In this document: one piece after another, positions 10,601 through 20,505 of the stretch
How the letters are laid out: each line of letters begins with the position of its first letter
Position numbering within the stretch: the first letter of the stretch is position 1
Assembly: GCA_003573635.1 (NCBI GenBank)
Contig: QUTJ01031816.1
Coordinates: 1-21,797, forward strand
Source of the DNA: Goniomonas avonlea
Lineage: Eukaryota > Cryptophyceae > Goniomonadida > Goniomonadaceae
Length of the DNA stretch: 21,797 nucleotides
Direction: 5' to 3'
Notes under the pieces: model-generated
What the model saw: the letters and a program-made list of their open reading frames with translations, nothing else
What the model was told of the DNA's origin: nothing
Database searches by the model: none
Position numbers and translations under genes: made by a program

Positions 10601-13600
10601 CAACCACACTGCGGCTGCTGGGAGCAGGCTTGACAAGTCGACGCTTCGATGCACAAAGCTGCCGGCGCACGCACTCAGACGCGCAGGTGAGTGGGTGTGG
10701 ATGTGTAAGCGTGGACGAGAAAGGATGCCGGCGTGCGTATCTCGGACACGTGTATGTACAGAGTGTCACCACTTCGCACAAGCTATCCACCCTCCCTCGT
10801 GTTCAAAAAAGAGCATACCAGTGAGGTCCTGGCAGGTGCGTCCACTGGAATCCAATTGGTAGTTGGAAGTGCACCCTAATTTGCAGCGATTGCCTTCCGG
10901 TGTGTACATCATCACCTGTGCAACGCATCAAAAATTGTGGGACAGTTGAAACGTAGGAGATGAGCAATCTGGTTGGCGTTCCATCCCTAGCCAAATCCGG
11001 GCCATTCAGCAAAAGCAAAATTCTCACTGGGCCTTTCAAAGCTGTCCAAAACGAGCAGAAATGCGGCGCACCCCATTGGCGACGTTGGTGCTCAAACAGC
11101 ACGCTCCATCCGCCGGGTTGCTTGGGTTGAGGACCTTAGTGAACCCACTGCTACACACCCAGTCGCACAACCCGTCAGCAAACGCCCACGCAGCGTTGGC
11201 TGGGAGCGCGACAGCGTGCTGAGCCTGCTGAGATGTGCACTGCACGCACTCGTTGCGGTTAGTCTTTGATGGGAGCCACCCCGACGTTTTGTCACATTCC
11301 CAGTTACAGCCGCCCAAGTAGATGGAGTGCAGTGGCTTGGCCACACAGCAGAGGGACTCAGTCGGTTTCTGCTCGAATCCAGGGTTGCACTCCCACTTGC
11401 ACACCGACGAGTTGGTGGTCCAGCTCGCGTTCGGAGGGATGTTGCGGTTCGGGATGTCGATGCATGACTTGGCAGCACACTGTCGGGTTGTCAGCCCTGA
11501 ATCTCCTTGGCTGTTCTCTCTCACACACAGAGACACAGAGACACAGAGACACAGAGACACAGAGACACAGAGACACAGACACACACTGAGTCTTTCCCAC
11601 CACTCAGTTTCTCCGATTTACCTCGGCTCCACCGCCACCATCGAACGACGAGGACAGAGAAACTGGAGGGAAACCAGTGTAGCACCATGGTACCTCTCCA
11701 CCTCTGATCTAGGGAAGATCGACGCCCCTCCCACTGACGGTTAACACGATCTACCACTCTGGCTAAAACCGCACCGGAATTACCGACCACCAACAACAAC
11801 GGGCCTCGACTTCACTACTCCAGCTCTTCGGACGTCTCCAACCGCCTGTCTAATTCCAAGACCCAATCCCCGTCCGATTTTCCACCCGGACCCCCCCTCT
11901 CTCTCCCTCGTCTCCCAGCTCCTGCTCTCTCAGTTCTCTCCCCTGTCTGCAATTGTCTTCTCTGGCACGCAAGTACTGCAGGGGCACAACGTACCGCTGC
12001 GCAGGTGTCACACGTCGCGCCGAAGTAACCGAACTTGCACTTGAACTTGCAGTTCCTGTCGTCCCACTCGCAGTTGTCGCCACAGGTTTTGACAGGCAGA
12101 GCACCTCCGCATGGGGTGCATTCCGGAGCAACCCATTGGTACGCCTGTTGATGAATCAATAAAGAAGCGACCAACCAGGGAACATGACGGGTGACGGGGT
12201 TGTACACAGTGTTTCAGAGCGGAAGCAACAACAACCGCACACACCAAGGACGCAACAACGCACCACGTCGCATCGAAAGCCACATGTGGCTGTCTGCGAA
12301 TGATCAGAAGTCGCGTGGGCCGGTAGAGCTGTGGGACAACACGCATTGCTTGCTGTGCTTTTGTAATACTGGGAGCCCACGCAAATCCAATCACAGGTGT
12401 CTTGATTATCGTGCCACACTGCGTTTTTTGGGAGGGGCGTGCCAGTCGAGGCCCTGTACTGCGAGCAAACAACGCAGTTGGGGCCAAAGTGAGTCTGTGA
12501 CGAAGGGTGTTAGAAGAGTCATCGCTGCGCGGTCCAGAAGACGGGTCACGGCCATCCACCGGTCGCAGTCATTCATGGGGCACAGTCATTCACAGGTCAC
12601 ACTGACATACACCGGTTCTGGGTCCGATACAGAGACGAGTCACTGGCGCCCACTGCAGTTGTGCCATTCACATTCAACGACAAAGACGATGACACCACAA
12701 AGTTGAGTTAGCCCACCCTAGTGCAGTTATACACGCAGTCTGGCCCCCACACAGAGTTGGTTGGTTTGGACGTGACTGCTGAGCATGGACCGCAGGAAAG
12801 AGTCGCCTGATCCCAGCGATAACCGTCCCGACACCTGCAAAATGCTGTGAGGCAACGACGTCTCCCCTTGGTTTGGCCAGTCCCCCTGATGTTACAAGCT
12901 GTACCTGACAGACATGATTATCCAAAATCCTTGTGATGCGCGTGGTTCGGTGAGTTTATTGTGATTGCTCACGACAGAACAATTCTCTCTGGTAGACGAG
13001 CCATCGTCATTGCAGGGTGGTCGTTCAATCAAGCAAGTTTTGTCGCAACCCGCAGAGAAACGATCTGAGCTCGTTGGATGCAATCTGTTCGCTTTGGGGG
13101 GGGGCGGGGGCGTATGACGGTGTCATTGGCCTCGGCTCCCGAAATGTTGATTCCTCTCGCTAGTGCGTGTGTGCGTATGTGACTCTCTCTGTCACTCTGT
13201 GTGTCGAGGGCATAACACACCTGAAATTGCATGTACTGGGGCGAGTCGTATCAGGGTCAGCGTTGGCTAGCGAGTTGGGGCAGCAGCCAGTGTACTGTGA
13301 GCTCTCTGTTCGCGAGTACCCGGTTTTACAACCCCAAGTGCAGTTCGCGTTCCCATCAATCTGCGGGCAATAACAGCTGTCAACACGCAAGTGCATGCAA
13401 GGTACGGCTGTGAAACACACCTCTTGCCAAGACACAAGGACACCACTAGCTCGAGACACAAGGAATCGCCAGACCAAGAGGCAACATCGAGGTGCGAGTG
13501 CCTGTTCGCTCACGAACGGAGTTATATCTGGGTGCCTCGACACAACCGGTCGAGTCACCAGAGGAGTGCTCGCTCGATCTCGTGGTCACGCACCCATTCA

Positions 13601-16220
13601 GCCTGCGACCGCCCCTTCTCTGGGAGCTCCGAGGTGGTCCTGTACTGGGAACAAGCGACACAGTTGGGGCCAAAGTACCCAGTGTTGCAAGTGTAGGAGC
13701 ATCCTGTGCTCCAGGTGGATTGCGCCGGTGGAGTGGGACAGCTGGTGCACTGGCCGTTGTTTTCACTGAACCCCGCGGAACACTGTGAGGGAGGTGTTGA
13801 TAGACTCCACTACTGGGTTTCTCTAGAGCCAAACATGAATCAAGATTGGGGTGCAGGAATTGGACCAAACATACAGTGTCACACAGAAATGTCACAGAAA
13901 CGTCCTAATCCTTGATACCTCTCAGCAATGAGGAATATCTCGTATTCAGTGCCGTGAGGACAGGATCAAGATTGCGGTACTTCCCAATATGTACAGTAAT
14001 GCTAGACGGGATAGGCAAGCCTAGGACATCGCGAATAATGCCAGGACAAAGCTTCAAGGACAAGATGACATGCGAGGACACACCTTGGAAGTACAAGTTG
14101 GTTGCCCGTCGACCCAGTAGGCGTTTGCAGGCGGGTTCTCGCTGTTGCTGGCCTTCCATTCGCTGCACTGCACACAGTTGGGCCCGAAGTAGTTGGGCCA
14201 GCACACAGTGTCACAGGTTCCCAGAGTGAAATTGGAGCGCGCAGGCTGTTTGGTGAATTGTTAAAATATACATTGCACTTTGGAGCAGATCAGTGAGATG
14301 GAGGGGAGGCAACAAAACGGCACCTTGCTGTTAATATTTGGGCAAGGCTCCGTGCCAGTCCCATCAGCGTTTCGCTTGTATCCAGGATTGGGCTGCCACA
14401 CAAAATTGAGGCCGCCAACGTGCTGCCAAAATGCATTTGCGGGAGGGGGACCGCCCATAACCGAAGTCGCATTAATGTTCTCGCAGCGAGAGCCGTAGTA
14501 GTGAGTATTGCACCTGAACGTGCAGCCCACCAGCCACTGGGAGTCATTGGGTTTTGCCGAGCAGGGAGTGCACTGGTCCATTGAACTGCCGCGGAGTCAG
14601 ACACCGATCATTGGAAGGGACAGTCAGGACCACAAGTTGTTCAGAACGACGGGCAACAAAATAAACACAACTCCTAAGGCGAACAGAAGTGTGCACGCAC
14701 CGCTGGCCCGGAGAAGTTGATCCAGGAGGACACGCCTCGCACACTGGCGACTTCTTTGTGTTGGTTTGGGGGTTGATGCGATAATTGGGGAAGCAAAACG
14801 CCGCCACAGCCACCATGCCGCGAGTGGGAGCGAACTTTGGTCCACCAATGTATACGAACTGGCCATGATAGCTCACTGCGTAGCCGAGCTGCGCGTCCTT
14901 GTTCATCTGCATTGAGAGAGCACCAAGGCTCACGTCTGTGAATACTCGCTGCCACTGACACTGTTTTGCTTCGTTGACGAAAAGGGTGCGCACAGTGTTG
15001 TCAGTGGGAGAGGACACCAGCGCAATCGTTTCGCTGTTCACAGTCTGCTGCCCGACAGAGAAACCGAACTGGGAGCCTGAGTTAAACATGTCTGAGTACC
15101 GGCACACCGGAGTCAACGATCCAGCGTTCACGTCAAAGATGTGGATTGAGCCCTTGTCAGTGGTGCCCGAGCCGGGGGAGCCTGGGGCACCAACAATGAG
15201 GCGACCGCTACGGAAGCTCATTGTATATCCGAATCCACGAACTGTACCTGTCGACGTCACCGTCCCAGACAGCCCCCAGTTCCCAGCACTGGTCTTCTCA
15301 TACATTTCTACTCTTCCACTACTAGATGAAACGGTAGGTGTTGAACCAATAAAGAGAATCCCGTTCTCAAATTCGATTGACTTCCCGAAGCCTTGGACGG
15401 TGGCGGGAATCTCCGAATCATAAGTCCACAGTCCTTCATAAGAGAGCTTGTAAATGAAAACGCGACCATTGCCATTAGCATCAGTCCCACTGACAGCGAG
15501 GTGATTGTTGTCGAACGCGTGTGCTGAAGTGTGCTTTCGAGTCGCTGTGCTGTTCAGCCAGTTGCTCGTATTCCACCACAGATTGCTTCCGTGGCGGATG
15601 TAGCAGCGAATCATCGAATCAGGGGGATTGTCCAAAAGAACGCACACCCCACCTTCAAATGACTTCCCAATAATTGGGGCCTCGGCACTCATAAATTTGG
15701 AGGCGTACAGTTCAAAGGAGGCACGTACGTCCTGGTAGAACTTGTAGCCGTCCTCACCGGCCCAGGAGCCCAGGCCATAGTTTTTGCTGCCAATAAACAC
15801 ATTTGTGCCTCCTAAAGACAAAGAAGATCCTAGAAGGCTCGATCTGGGCTGATCGGGTGATTCTGAACCCGAGTGCAACGAGGCATCAACACCAGCCAGC
15901 ATCACGCTCTCTCCTCCAGCAGCCCAATCAGCTCCACCGTCAGTCACCAAGTTGAACGGTGATGTCAGAGAACGAGTTGCTGTCTGCTTCCTCAAGCTTG
16001 CAGGTTTCTCATCTACATGGCGAGTTGGTTCCGGACACCAGCTCCCGACCCGGCATGTGTTGGGTGCTTCTTGGTGAGCGGGCCGAGGTTCTGTCGGTCC
16101 CAAGAATGGCTCAGCGTGAAGAGAAGCGCTATTGACCACTCCTGGCAGTAAACACACCACCAATAGCACAATACTGGCAGGTGGCATGCTCAACAGCGAG
16201 CCGTGGGTTGCTCCAGCCAA
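7663..16220 (-). CDS. Receptor-like transmembrane RING-H2 E3 ubiquitin ligase with propeller, Cys-rich and PSI ectodomain
   Basis: I assembled 19 exons: 16220-14701, 14585-14324, 14245-14084, 13782-13594, 13360-13221, 13084-12905, 12834-12717, 12494-12264, 12144-11995, 11479-11072, 10915-10819, 10658-10512, 10414-10268, 10032-9886, 9599-9461, 9171-8961, 8699-8556, 8267-8059, 7846-7663. Every junction is GT-AG and phase-matched, and the total of 4785 nt gives 1594 residues plus TAA. In order: signal peptide (h-region IVLLVVCLLPG; Met1 or Met12 could start); FG-GAP-like propeller to about 490; cysteine-rich modules about 490-1150; PSI modules 1153-1300; one TM helix about 1303-1328; GLD-like motif 1369-1383; acidic linker; RING-H2 with C1437, C1440, C1455, H1457, H1460, C1463, C1474, C1477; Pro/Ala tail. 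Predicted job: ubiquitinating cytosolic targets in response to an extracellular ligand (inference). Weakest points are the edges of exon 13084-12905 and the donor of exon 12494-12264 (12267 also fits). A split into two genes is unlikely, because no exon between supplies a start or stop. Confidence 0.85.
8059..9171 (-). other. Exons 16-18: GLD-like motif, acidic linker and RING-H2
   Basis: Exon 16 (9171-8961) holds GLPSMVVATFPTFQY, which resembles the GLD motif that precedes the RING in plant ATL ligases. Exon 17 (8699-8556) has a Lys/Glu linker with six Glu in a row, then the first six zinc ligands. Exon 18 (8267-8059) starts DKWFQLSRECPLC, supplying the last two ligands plus the Trp and Pro that contact E2 enzymes. 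The ligand spacing C-x2-C-x14-C-x-H-x2-H-x2-C-x10-C-x2-C is canonical RING-H2. The intron cuts the finger between the sixth and seventh ligands. Confidence 0.9.
8848..8923. repeat. 26-bp direct repeat pair, 50-bp period, GA-rich
   Basis: Two identical copies of a gtgtgagagagcggcgaatg-type unit at 8848-8873 and 8898-8923, inside the intron between exons 16 and 17 of the RING gene. Confidence 0.9.
9461..9599 (-). other. Exon 15: transmembrane segment
   Basis: The exon starts at a phase-1 acceptor after a pyrimidine-rich tract and encodes a 24-26 residue hydrophobic stretch (VWLVGIICGAV...MCCCFVL). The basic stop-transfer RVRSH follows. Three consecutive cysteines at the inner leaflet are likely palmitoylation sites (inference). 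It fixes the topology: PSI and Cys-rich parts outside, RING inside. Confidence 0.85.
9886..10658 (-). other. Exons 12-14: three PSI modules, each a 147-nt phase 1-1 exon
   Basis: Exons 10658-10512, 10414-10268 and 10032-9886 each encode one plexin-semaphorin-integrin module: C-x2-C-x(5-6)-C-[GA]-W-C followed by later cysteines. Cores are CQACSQQPQCGWC, CGRCTGSGCAWC and CDGCLKESHCGWC. PSI modules are small disulfide wedges that position neighbouring extracellular domains. Here they sit between the cysteine-rich array and the membrane. Exon 13 lacks any Met, so a plain ORF search misses it. Confidence 0.85.
10819..14585 (-). other. Exons 2-11: cysteine-rich module array
   Basis: About 645 residues of repeated modules. 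A typical unit reads [GT]-x-FGPNC-x2-CS-[QE]-[YW], then a linker with P-x-NA-x-W, then C-x-[WF]-x-C-x2-G-[YF] and a CC or C-x2-C pair. Matching units are split across introns at different points: YFGPNCVQCSEW (exon 3), YFGPNCVACSQY (exon 4), HFGPNCVVCSQY (exon 8), YFGATCDTC (exon 9). Exon 10 holds three complete C-x-W-x-C units. They resemble EGF/laminin-type or protist C-x-W-x-C repeats, but I cannot place them in a named family. Confidence 0.75.
11525..11580. repeat. Octanucleotide tandem repeat (acacagag)
   Basis: Six to seven tandem units of acacagag in the 515-nt intron between exons 9 and 10 of the RING gene. On the minus strand it is a pyrimidine/GT tract upstream of the acceptor and translates to spurious Leu-Cys-Val repeats. 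Confidence 0.95.
14701..16220 (-). other. Exon 1: signal peptide and FG-GAP-like beta-propeller
   Basis: One uninterrupted 506-codon exon. After a hydrophobic leader and a Pro-rich linker it shows repeated blades of the form G-x-S, then a hydrophobic I/V-[VI]-G-[AS] strand, G-x-[VI]-x-[IM]-[FY] and a Trp. Examples are FGYTMSFRSGRLIVGAPG with GSIHIFDV, and ILFIGSTPTVSSSSGRVEMY. This matches the FG-GAP_2 style of propeller seen in extracellular proteins. I count six or seven candidate blades by eye. It ends in a CEACPPGSTSPG segment that opens the cysteine-rich region. Confidence 0.7.
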
Positions 16221-16390
16221 AGAAGAGTTGACACTTCTGTTGACTGAAAGATCTTCTTCTTTTGATTCTTCCGAAAAGGCTCCAGGCGCAAAACGAAGCG
16301 CAATCCAAGGGCTCAGTTTCCTCGTCCATCTGAAACTGCTTTGGGCTTGTCAGGGACTTGATAGATGGTGCTCGATAGCGATGCAGTAAA
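16221..16390. promoter_or_regulatory. 170-bp divergent intergenic region
   Basis: It separates the start of the minus-strand RING receptor gene from the chosen start of the plus-strand aspartic protease. If both starts are right it carries both promoters. No clear TATA box or binding motif stands out. If the protease has further 5' exons, they would overlap the receptor gene antisense; I found none. Confidence 0.35.
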
Positions 16391-19123
16391 ATGGGTCGGG
16401 CTCTCTGCTTGACTTGGTTATGCGCACTCCTACCTCTAGGAACTGGATTGTTTCGACCATCAGAGAGCCAAACATACTTTGGACATGACAGCACAATTCG
16501 GTTGTCATTTCTCAACAGCCAGGTGCGGGGGCGTGGGCCTGTTCTGGGTCAGTCTTACATGGTTTTGCAGGTCTTGAACGCAGAGATGGGGGACGATTTT
16601 GTTCAAATTGGCACCCTTCGGAGACGCGCTGAATTTGGCGGTATCAATAGTTTGACATCCTGGTCTGCTCTCGACCCGAATTATCACGACGGCATCATCG
16701 GTGTGCAAATTCGAACATACTGCTTCAACAATCGCTGACCGAAATAGGGTTCGGACCACCGATGGCGGACCTCCCTGAGCCGGCGTTCGTTCCATTACTT
16801 GGTAAATCCTGGTTGCCGGCCGTATGATAATTAACCATCAATAGAGCTCGTGAACTACAAGGCCTTCTCCGTCTGGATTGAAGGGAACAAAGGTTCGGAG
16901 GATTTGATTTTACGGGGCCTCATTACTGTGGCAGGAGAGTTGTTTTTTGGTGGTGTAAATCCGGAACGTATTGAGGGTGATGTTTTTTACACCGACTCAC
17001 TGAAGGAGGTTTGTCCTGCATGTTCGGGTGACGTGCTGAATTGTCCCTCAGTGCGGGAGCGATGGAAACTGTGAGAATAAATTTTGGCAAGTGCCAGTTA
17101 CGTCGATTCGAATCGAGGGCAAGGTGAACGGTTGTGTGGCGCGGTTGGAGTTGCTGTTGACTTGTCTTAGGAGCTGTTACGGTTCTCAGATGAAGCCGCA
17201 CGGAATTTAGGCGTCCCTGCCATTTTGGACTCCGGCTCCTCCTGCATCGTAAGCTCAATTTCAGACTGTCACCAACTCACTGGTTTGTTGACAGCGACTA
17301 CCCACTTCAACTCTGAATGGAAAGCTTCAATCCCATCCGATGGACGAATTCGTCAAGTGAGTGGGGCTGCGGATTTTTGATTTTTGATTCAGTCTTGCGT
17401 TGAAGCCAAGCCATTATCGTTTGAGGCATGATTGGCCTCTGCTGCTCTCGTTGATTTGCGCAACCGCTTATTTTGTCTGGTTGCCCACGTCGTTTTGATG
17501 ACGCTCATGAAAATTGTCTTACAATGGGGGTGTAAACCTAGCAGTGATCTTTTTGTGAGAGTGTAGCCTTAGTGGCTGTGAGCTTGGTAATTCTGTTGCC
17601 ACGGTCGTATTTTCGGTTGGGTTTTTCATACGACTGTGAATTGCTTGAGAGGGTATCTAACGCGCAAAAACCTGTGACTACTGCTCGAGATTTTACATCT
17701 TTCCCCCTCTGCGTTTTAACCTCTTTGCGTTTTAACGTGTTTCCCTTGGCGTTCTAACGTCTCCGCCAGTGCCTGGAACTCTCTCAGCTCCGAGGCGTCA
17801 TTGACCGTGTGAGTCGCCCTCCATTGTGCCCGTTTCTGTGTCCTCCCTCGTTATTTCGTCATTTCGCAGCCATCCACGATGGCGTTTACCACAGTCATCA
17901 TCCATTGGTTCTTTTATGATTGTGAGGCCAGTGTTTTGTTTCAGATCGGGTGTCCAAATGATCTCGTTTCCAAGTTATCTCGTTTTTTCCCATGTATGTG
18001 GCTAATGCTTCGTTCTAATCGCGCGCCAAGTCGCATTTCGTCACATGACGTGACGCCACTTGCACGTATTTGCATGACGTGGCCGGATCAATCCGAGCCA
18101 GAGATGATCGACTACCTCACGGACACTCTGACTCCTCCATTTTGGTCCCAAATATTGCGCTCTTGCTGTGTCCTTCGCTCATGTTTTGATCTTGATATGA
18201 CATCTGTTCGGCGTTTAACTCTTATGCAGAGTTATCGATTCTAAACATGAGGTTGAAATTCGATACTCCGACTACGCTGTTTGGGCCGCTGCACAGTGAG
18301 TGTCTTTCTTCAGGAACCTTGACCAGTTTTCATTTGAAACTTGCTCACTTGCACAACCACCCACGCACTCACCACCCACACCAGCGTGACGGGCACCGGC
18401 ACACCTCGCAAACACTGTGCTTATCCTTGCTTGTCTCCCTGGAGAGCCCTTCACTGCTAGACTTGGTGGTTTTAACTGCACGTAGCTGCTGCATAAGAAA
18501 GGGAATTGTGCAGACTAATTTTGCACGTGCGATCGCAAGAGGAAGTTTGATTCTGAAGCCAGAGGCGGGCGAGAGCTTGTTTAATTGTGCATCGCCCTTG
18601 GGCCTCGCCTTCGCGAGGAATGGTGCCCCCCCTCCTGCAACGTTCGTGGCGTGTGCACACTGTCACCACCTCTTTCGGTGTCCACACTCTCTCCCGGTTC
18701 TGTGTACACATTCTCACACAGGGAGCAAGATGCGATGGTGCCATGTGTAACTGCTCTCGGAGGTGAGCACGCGCACCTGCTCATCCTTGGTCTGCCACTG
18801 TTTGCCGCCAATGTTATCGTGTAAGCTAAGAATCGCTGATGTTGCTCATACTTTGTCGTGTATGCTTCATATTTTGCTGATTTGTTTTTGGTTGCCGCTT
18901 TGTGTCCGAAGTTTCCAAATCCAGATCGTTCTTGATGCATTCCTGAAGTTATCTCACGCCCGAACGGAGCCCTGCCTCCTGTTCAGGTCCTCACACCGCA
19001 TGTGTCAGCCATGATCTTTCCCACAAGGACAAGCGTCGAGTTGGTCTCGCAAACCGCAAACGGTCGCAGCCCCCACCGTTGGAATCGTATACAACCAGTG
19101 CGTCATGTGAAACTGACAGATAG
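16391..19123 (+). CDS. Pepsin-like (A1) aspartic protease lacking the first DTG segment
   Basis: Exons: 16391-16522, 16571-16700, 16748-16801, 16845-17008, 17052-17123, 17171-17248, 17295-17356, 17770-17806, 17870-17921, 18232-18295, 18722-18820, 19009-19123. Together they give 352 residues in phase. Family marks in order: LFRPSESQTY after the usual first-Asp position, EFGG, DGIIGFGPP, AFSVWI, ELFFGGVNPERIEGDVFYT, FWQVPVTSIRI, the second catalytic AILDSGSSCI, EIRYSDY, LLILG near the C-terminus and KRRVGLANR. The first catalytic motif (DTGS) is absent. The frame instead opens with MGRALCLTWLCALLPLG, which looks like a signal peptide. An acceptor at 16439 could alternatively make this an internal exon. 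Exons 17770-18295 are the least sure. As read, it lacks half the catalytic dyad and would be an inactive homologue or a truncated gene. Confidence 0.75.
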
Positions 19124-19359
19124 ACAAGCACCACTGAACTGCGTAGATCAGCTCGGGTGCGGGCATGACGCCAGATCGTTTCAGTACAGGCGATATCAAG
19201 TGCCAACGCAATGTATCTTGTGATGTTGTGCTTTCGACGTTCCGCCCGAACACGAACTCGAAATTGTTGAAACCCCTGTGCGTTTTCCATGATTATAGGA
19301 TCCCTCACAGCTCGCAGTACCGGATTACCGCCATTGGAACTGTAACACGCTTGTTGTAG
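19124..19359 (+). other. Spacer between the two protease loci
   Basis: This 236-bp stretch follows the protease stop and precedes the DTGS-bearing exon. It should hold the end of the first gene and any 5' exon of the next. Short frames exist, such as MYLVMLCFRRS near 19210, but none makes a convincing signal-peptide exon. Confidence 0.35.
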
Positions 19360-19867
19360 GTCAAGGGGTGGGAGTTCCAATCATGCGATATCGTTCTGAT
19401 TTCCTGTTTCACGTCGACACGTGGGTTGGTTCTCCGGCTCAGGGACCGCTGAAGCTGATCTTGGATACCGGTTCCAGGTTTGTGATATTTGCCCCTGTCA
19501 ACCAGGAGACGGTGGGAGACAGAGAGAGGAAGGGGTGGGCACTCACTTGTCCACAGAGAACTCTCGGGGAAAGGTCCGAGTATCTGCTATTGTTGTACTG
19601 CTCACCGTGTGTCGTTGCGGACCAGCACGTTGCCAAGTGCTCAACGATCTTAGCGATCAGTGTGTTGGTTATCATTGTGTTTTGAAGGTGCCAACACGTA
19701 CCGCACAGTACCTTGGCGATATTCGCGACAGGAGCACCTCTCAACGTTGCAGCCTTGGCAACAATGTTTCTTCCTGCGGCAGTGCTGGCTGTCTTGCTTG
19801 CTTGTGCTGCCCTCACTTGGACTCTCCGCAGAAAGCTCTTGCTACGTAAAGGGCAAATGTATCATCG
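19360..19867 (+). CDS. Aspartic protease N-lobe fragment with the first DTGS motif (partial)
   Basis: After an acceptor ending at 19359 the frame reads GQGVGVPIMRYRSDF, then HVDTWVGSPAQ and LILDTGSRFVIF. This is the usual N-terminal strand, substrate-loop and first active-site motif of A1 proteases, with Arg instead of Ser/Thr after the DTGS. The exon ends either at 19487 (CAG|gtttgt) or 19511. A second candidate exon, 19832-19867, has a clean acceptor and gtgagt donor and encodes SSCYVKGKCII in phase 1-1; the link between the two is unresolved. I find no second DSG motif or C-lobe downstream. It is either a 5' remnant of a tandem copy or the displaced front end of the upstream protease. Confidence 0.5.
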
Positions 19868-20446
19868 GTGAGTTTGTCTCTCTTGTCACCGTCTCACTCA
19901 CCGCCACTCTTGTGTACTGCAGTGAGTACAGGCTCTCCCTTCTCTGTCGTTCTCCCTGCTCTGTGTGTACGACTCTGTCTCTCACACTCAGGCTCAAACC
20001 TTATCTCCCTCCTCCCTTTTCTCGCTTTCGTACACATACACATCCTTCCGGGGCATTGAGAAACTACGCCACTCGACTTTGTCACACGAAAGAGCTTTGG
20101 CACACGAAAGAGCTTCAGAACAGACAACGAGACGAAATGACGACAAGATCACTGAGGAGAGACATCAACTCCCCAAGCTGTTTCCCCCACCGGGCCAGTG
20201 TCGTCTGTCAGCGCGGGTGTGGATCAGTTCTCATGTATTTAGTCTAATTTTTGACGCAGTGTTTCCAGAGCGACGGAGCTGGATGAGGTGTAGTGCGACC
20301 TCACGTGCGTCTTTGTTGCTCCCAGTGGCGGACAGGCAACTGGTCGAGCAGATTGAAGCTGAGTTCACTTGCTGGTGAGGACTCTAGCGGTGGATACTTA
20401 GCAGATACTTTGCGGATATTTGACGGGTAATGGCGAGCAATATGTG

Positions 20447-20505
20447 GATAATCCGCCGCGCTGAATTAGTGCCGGCAAGCGCGCGAGCAAAGCGCGGTGG
20501 ATTAT
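20447..20505. repeat. Inverted repeat, imperfect 15-bp arms
   Basis: ataatccgccgcgct at 20448-20462 is the inverse complement of agcgcggtggattat at 20491-20505 except for one position, with a 28-bp GC-rich loop. It could form a long hairpin or be a decayed end of a small mobile element. There are no clear target-site duplications. Confidence 0.8.

Noticed and set aside
11358-11603. Leu/Cys/Val/Ser repeat protein
   Set aside because: It is a translation of the acacagag octamer repeat in an intron.
13446-13895. 149-codon minus frame
   Set aside because: It is out of frame with the cysteine-rich exon 13782-13594, which has conserved FGPNC and CSQY motifs.
15900-16390. Upstream plus-strand exon with DTGS for the first protease
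   Set aside because: I scanned the plus strand for Asp-Thr-Gly-Ser codons with suitable splice sites and found none; the nearest look-alike, gacaccagctcc near 16035, reads DTSS out of context.
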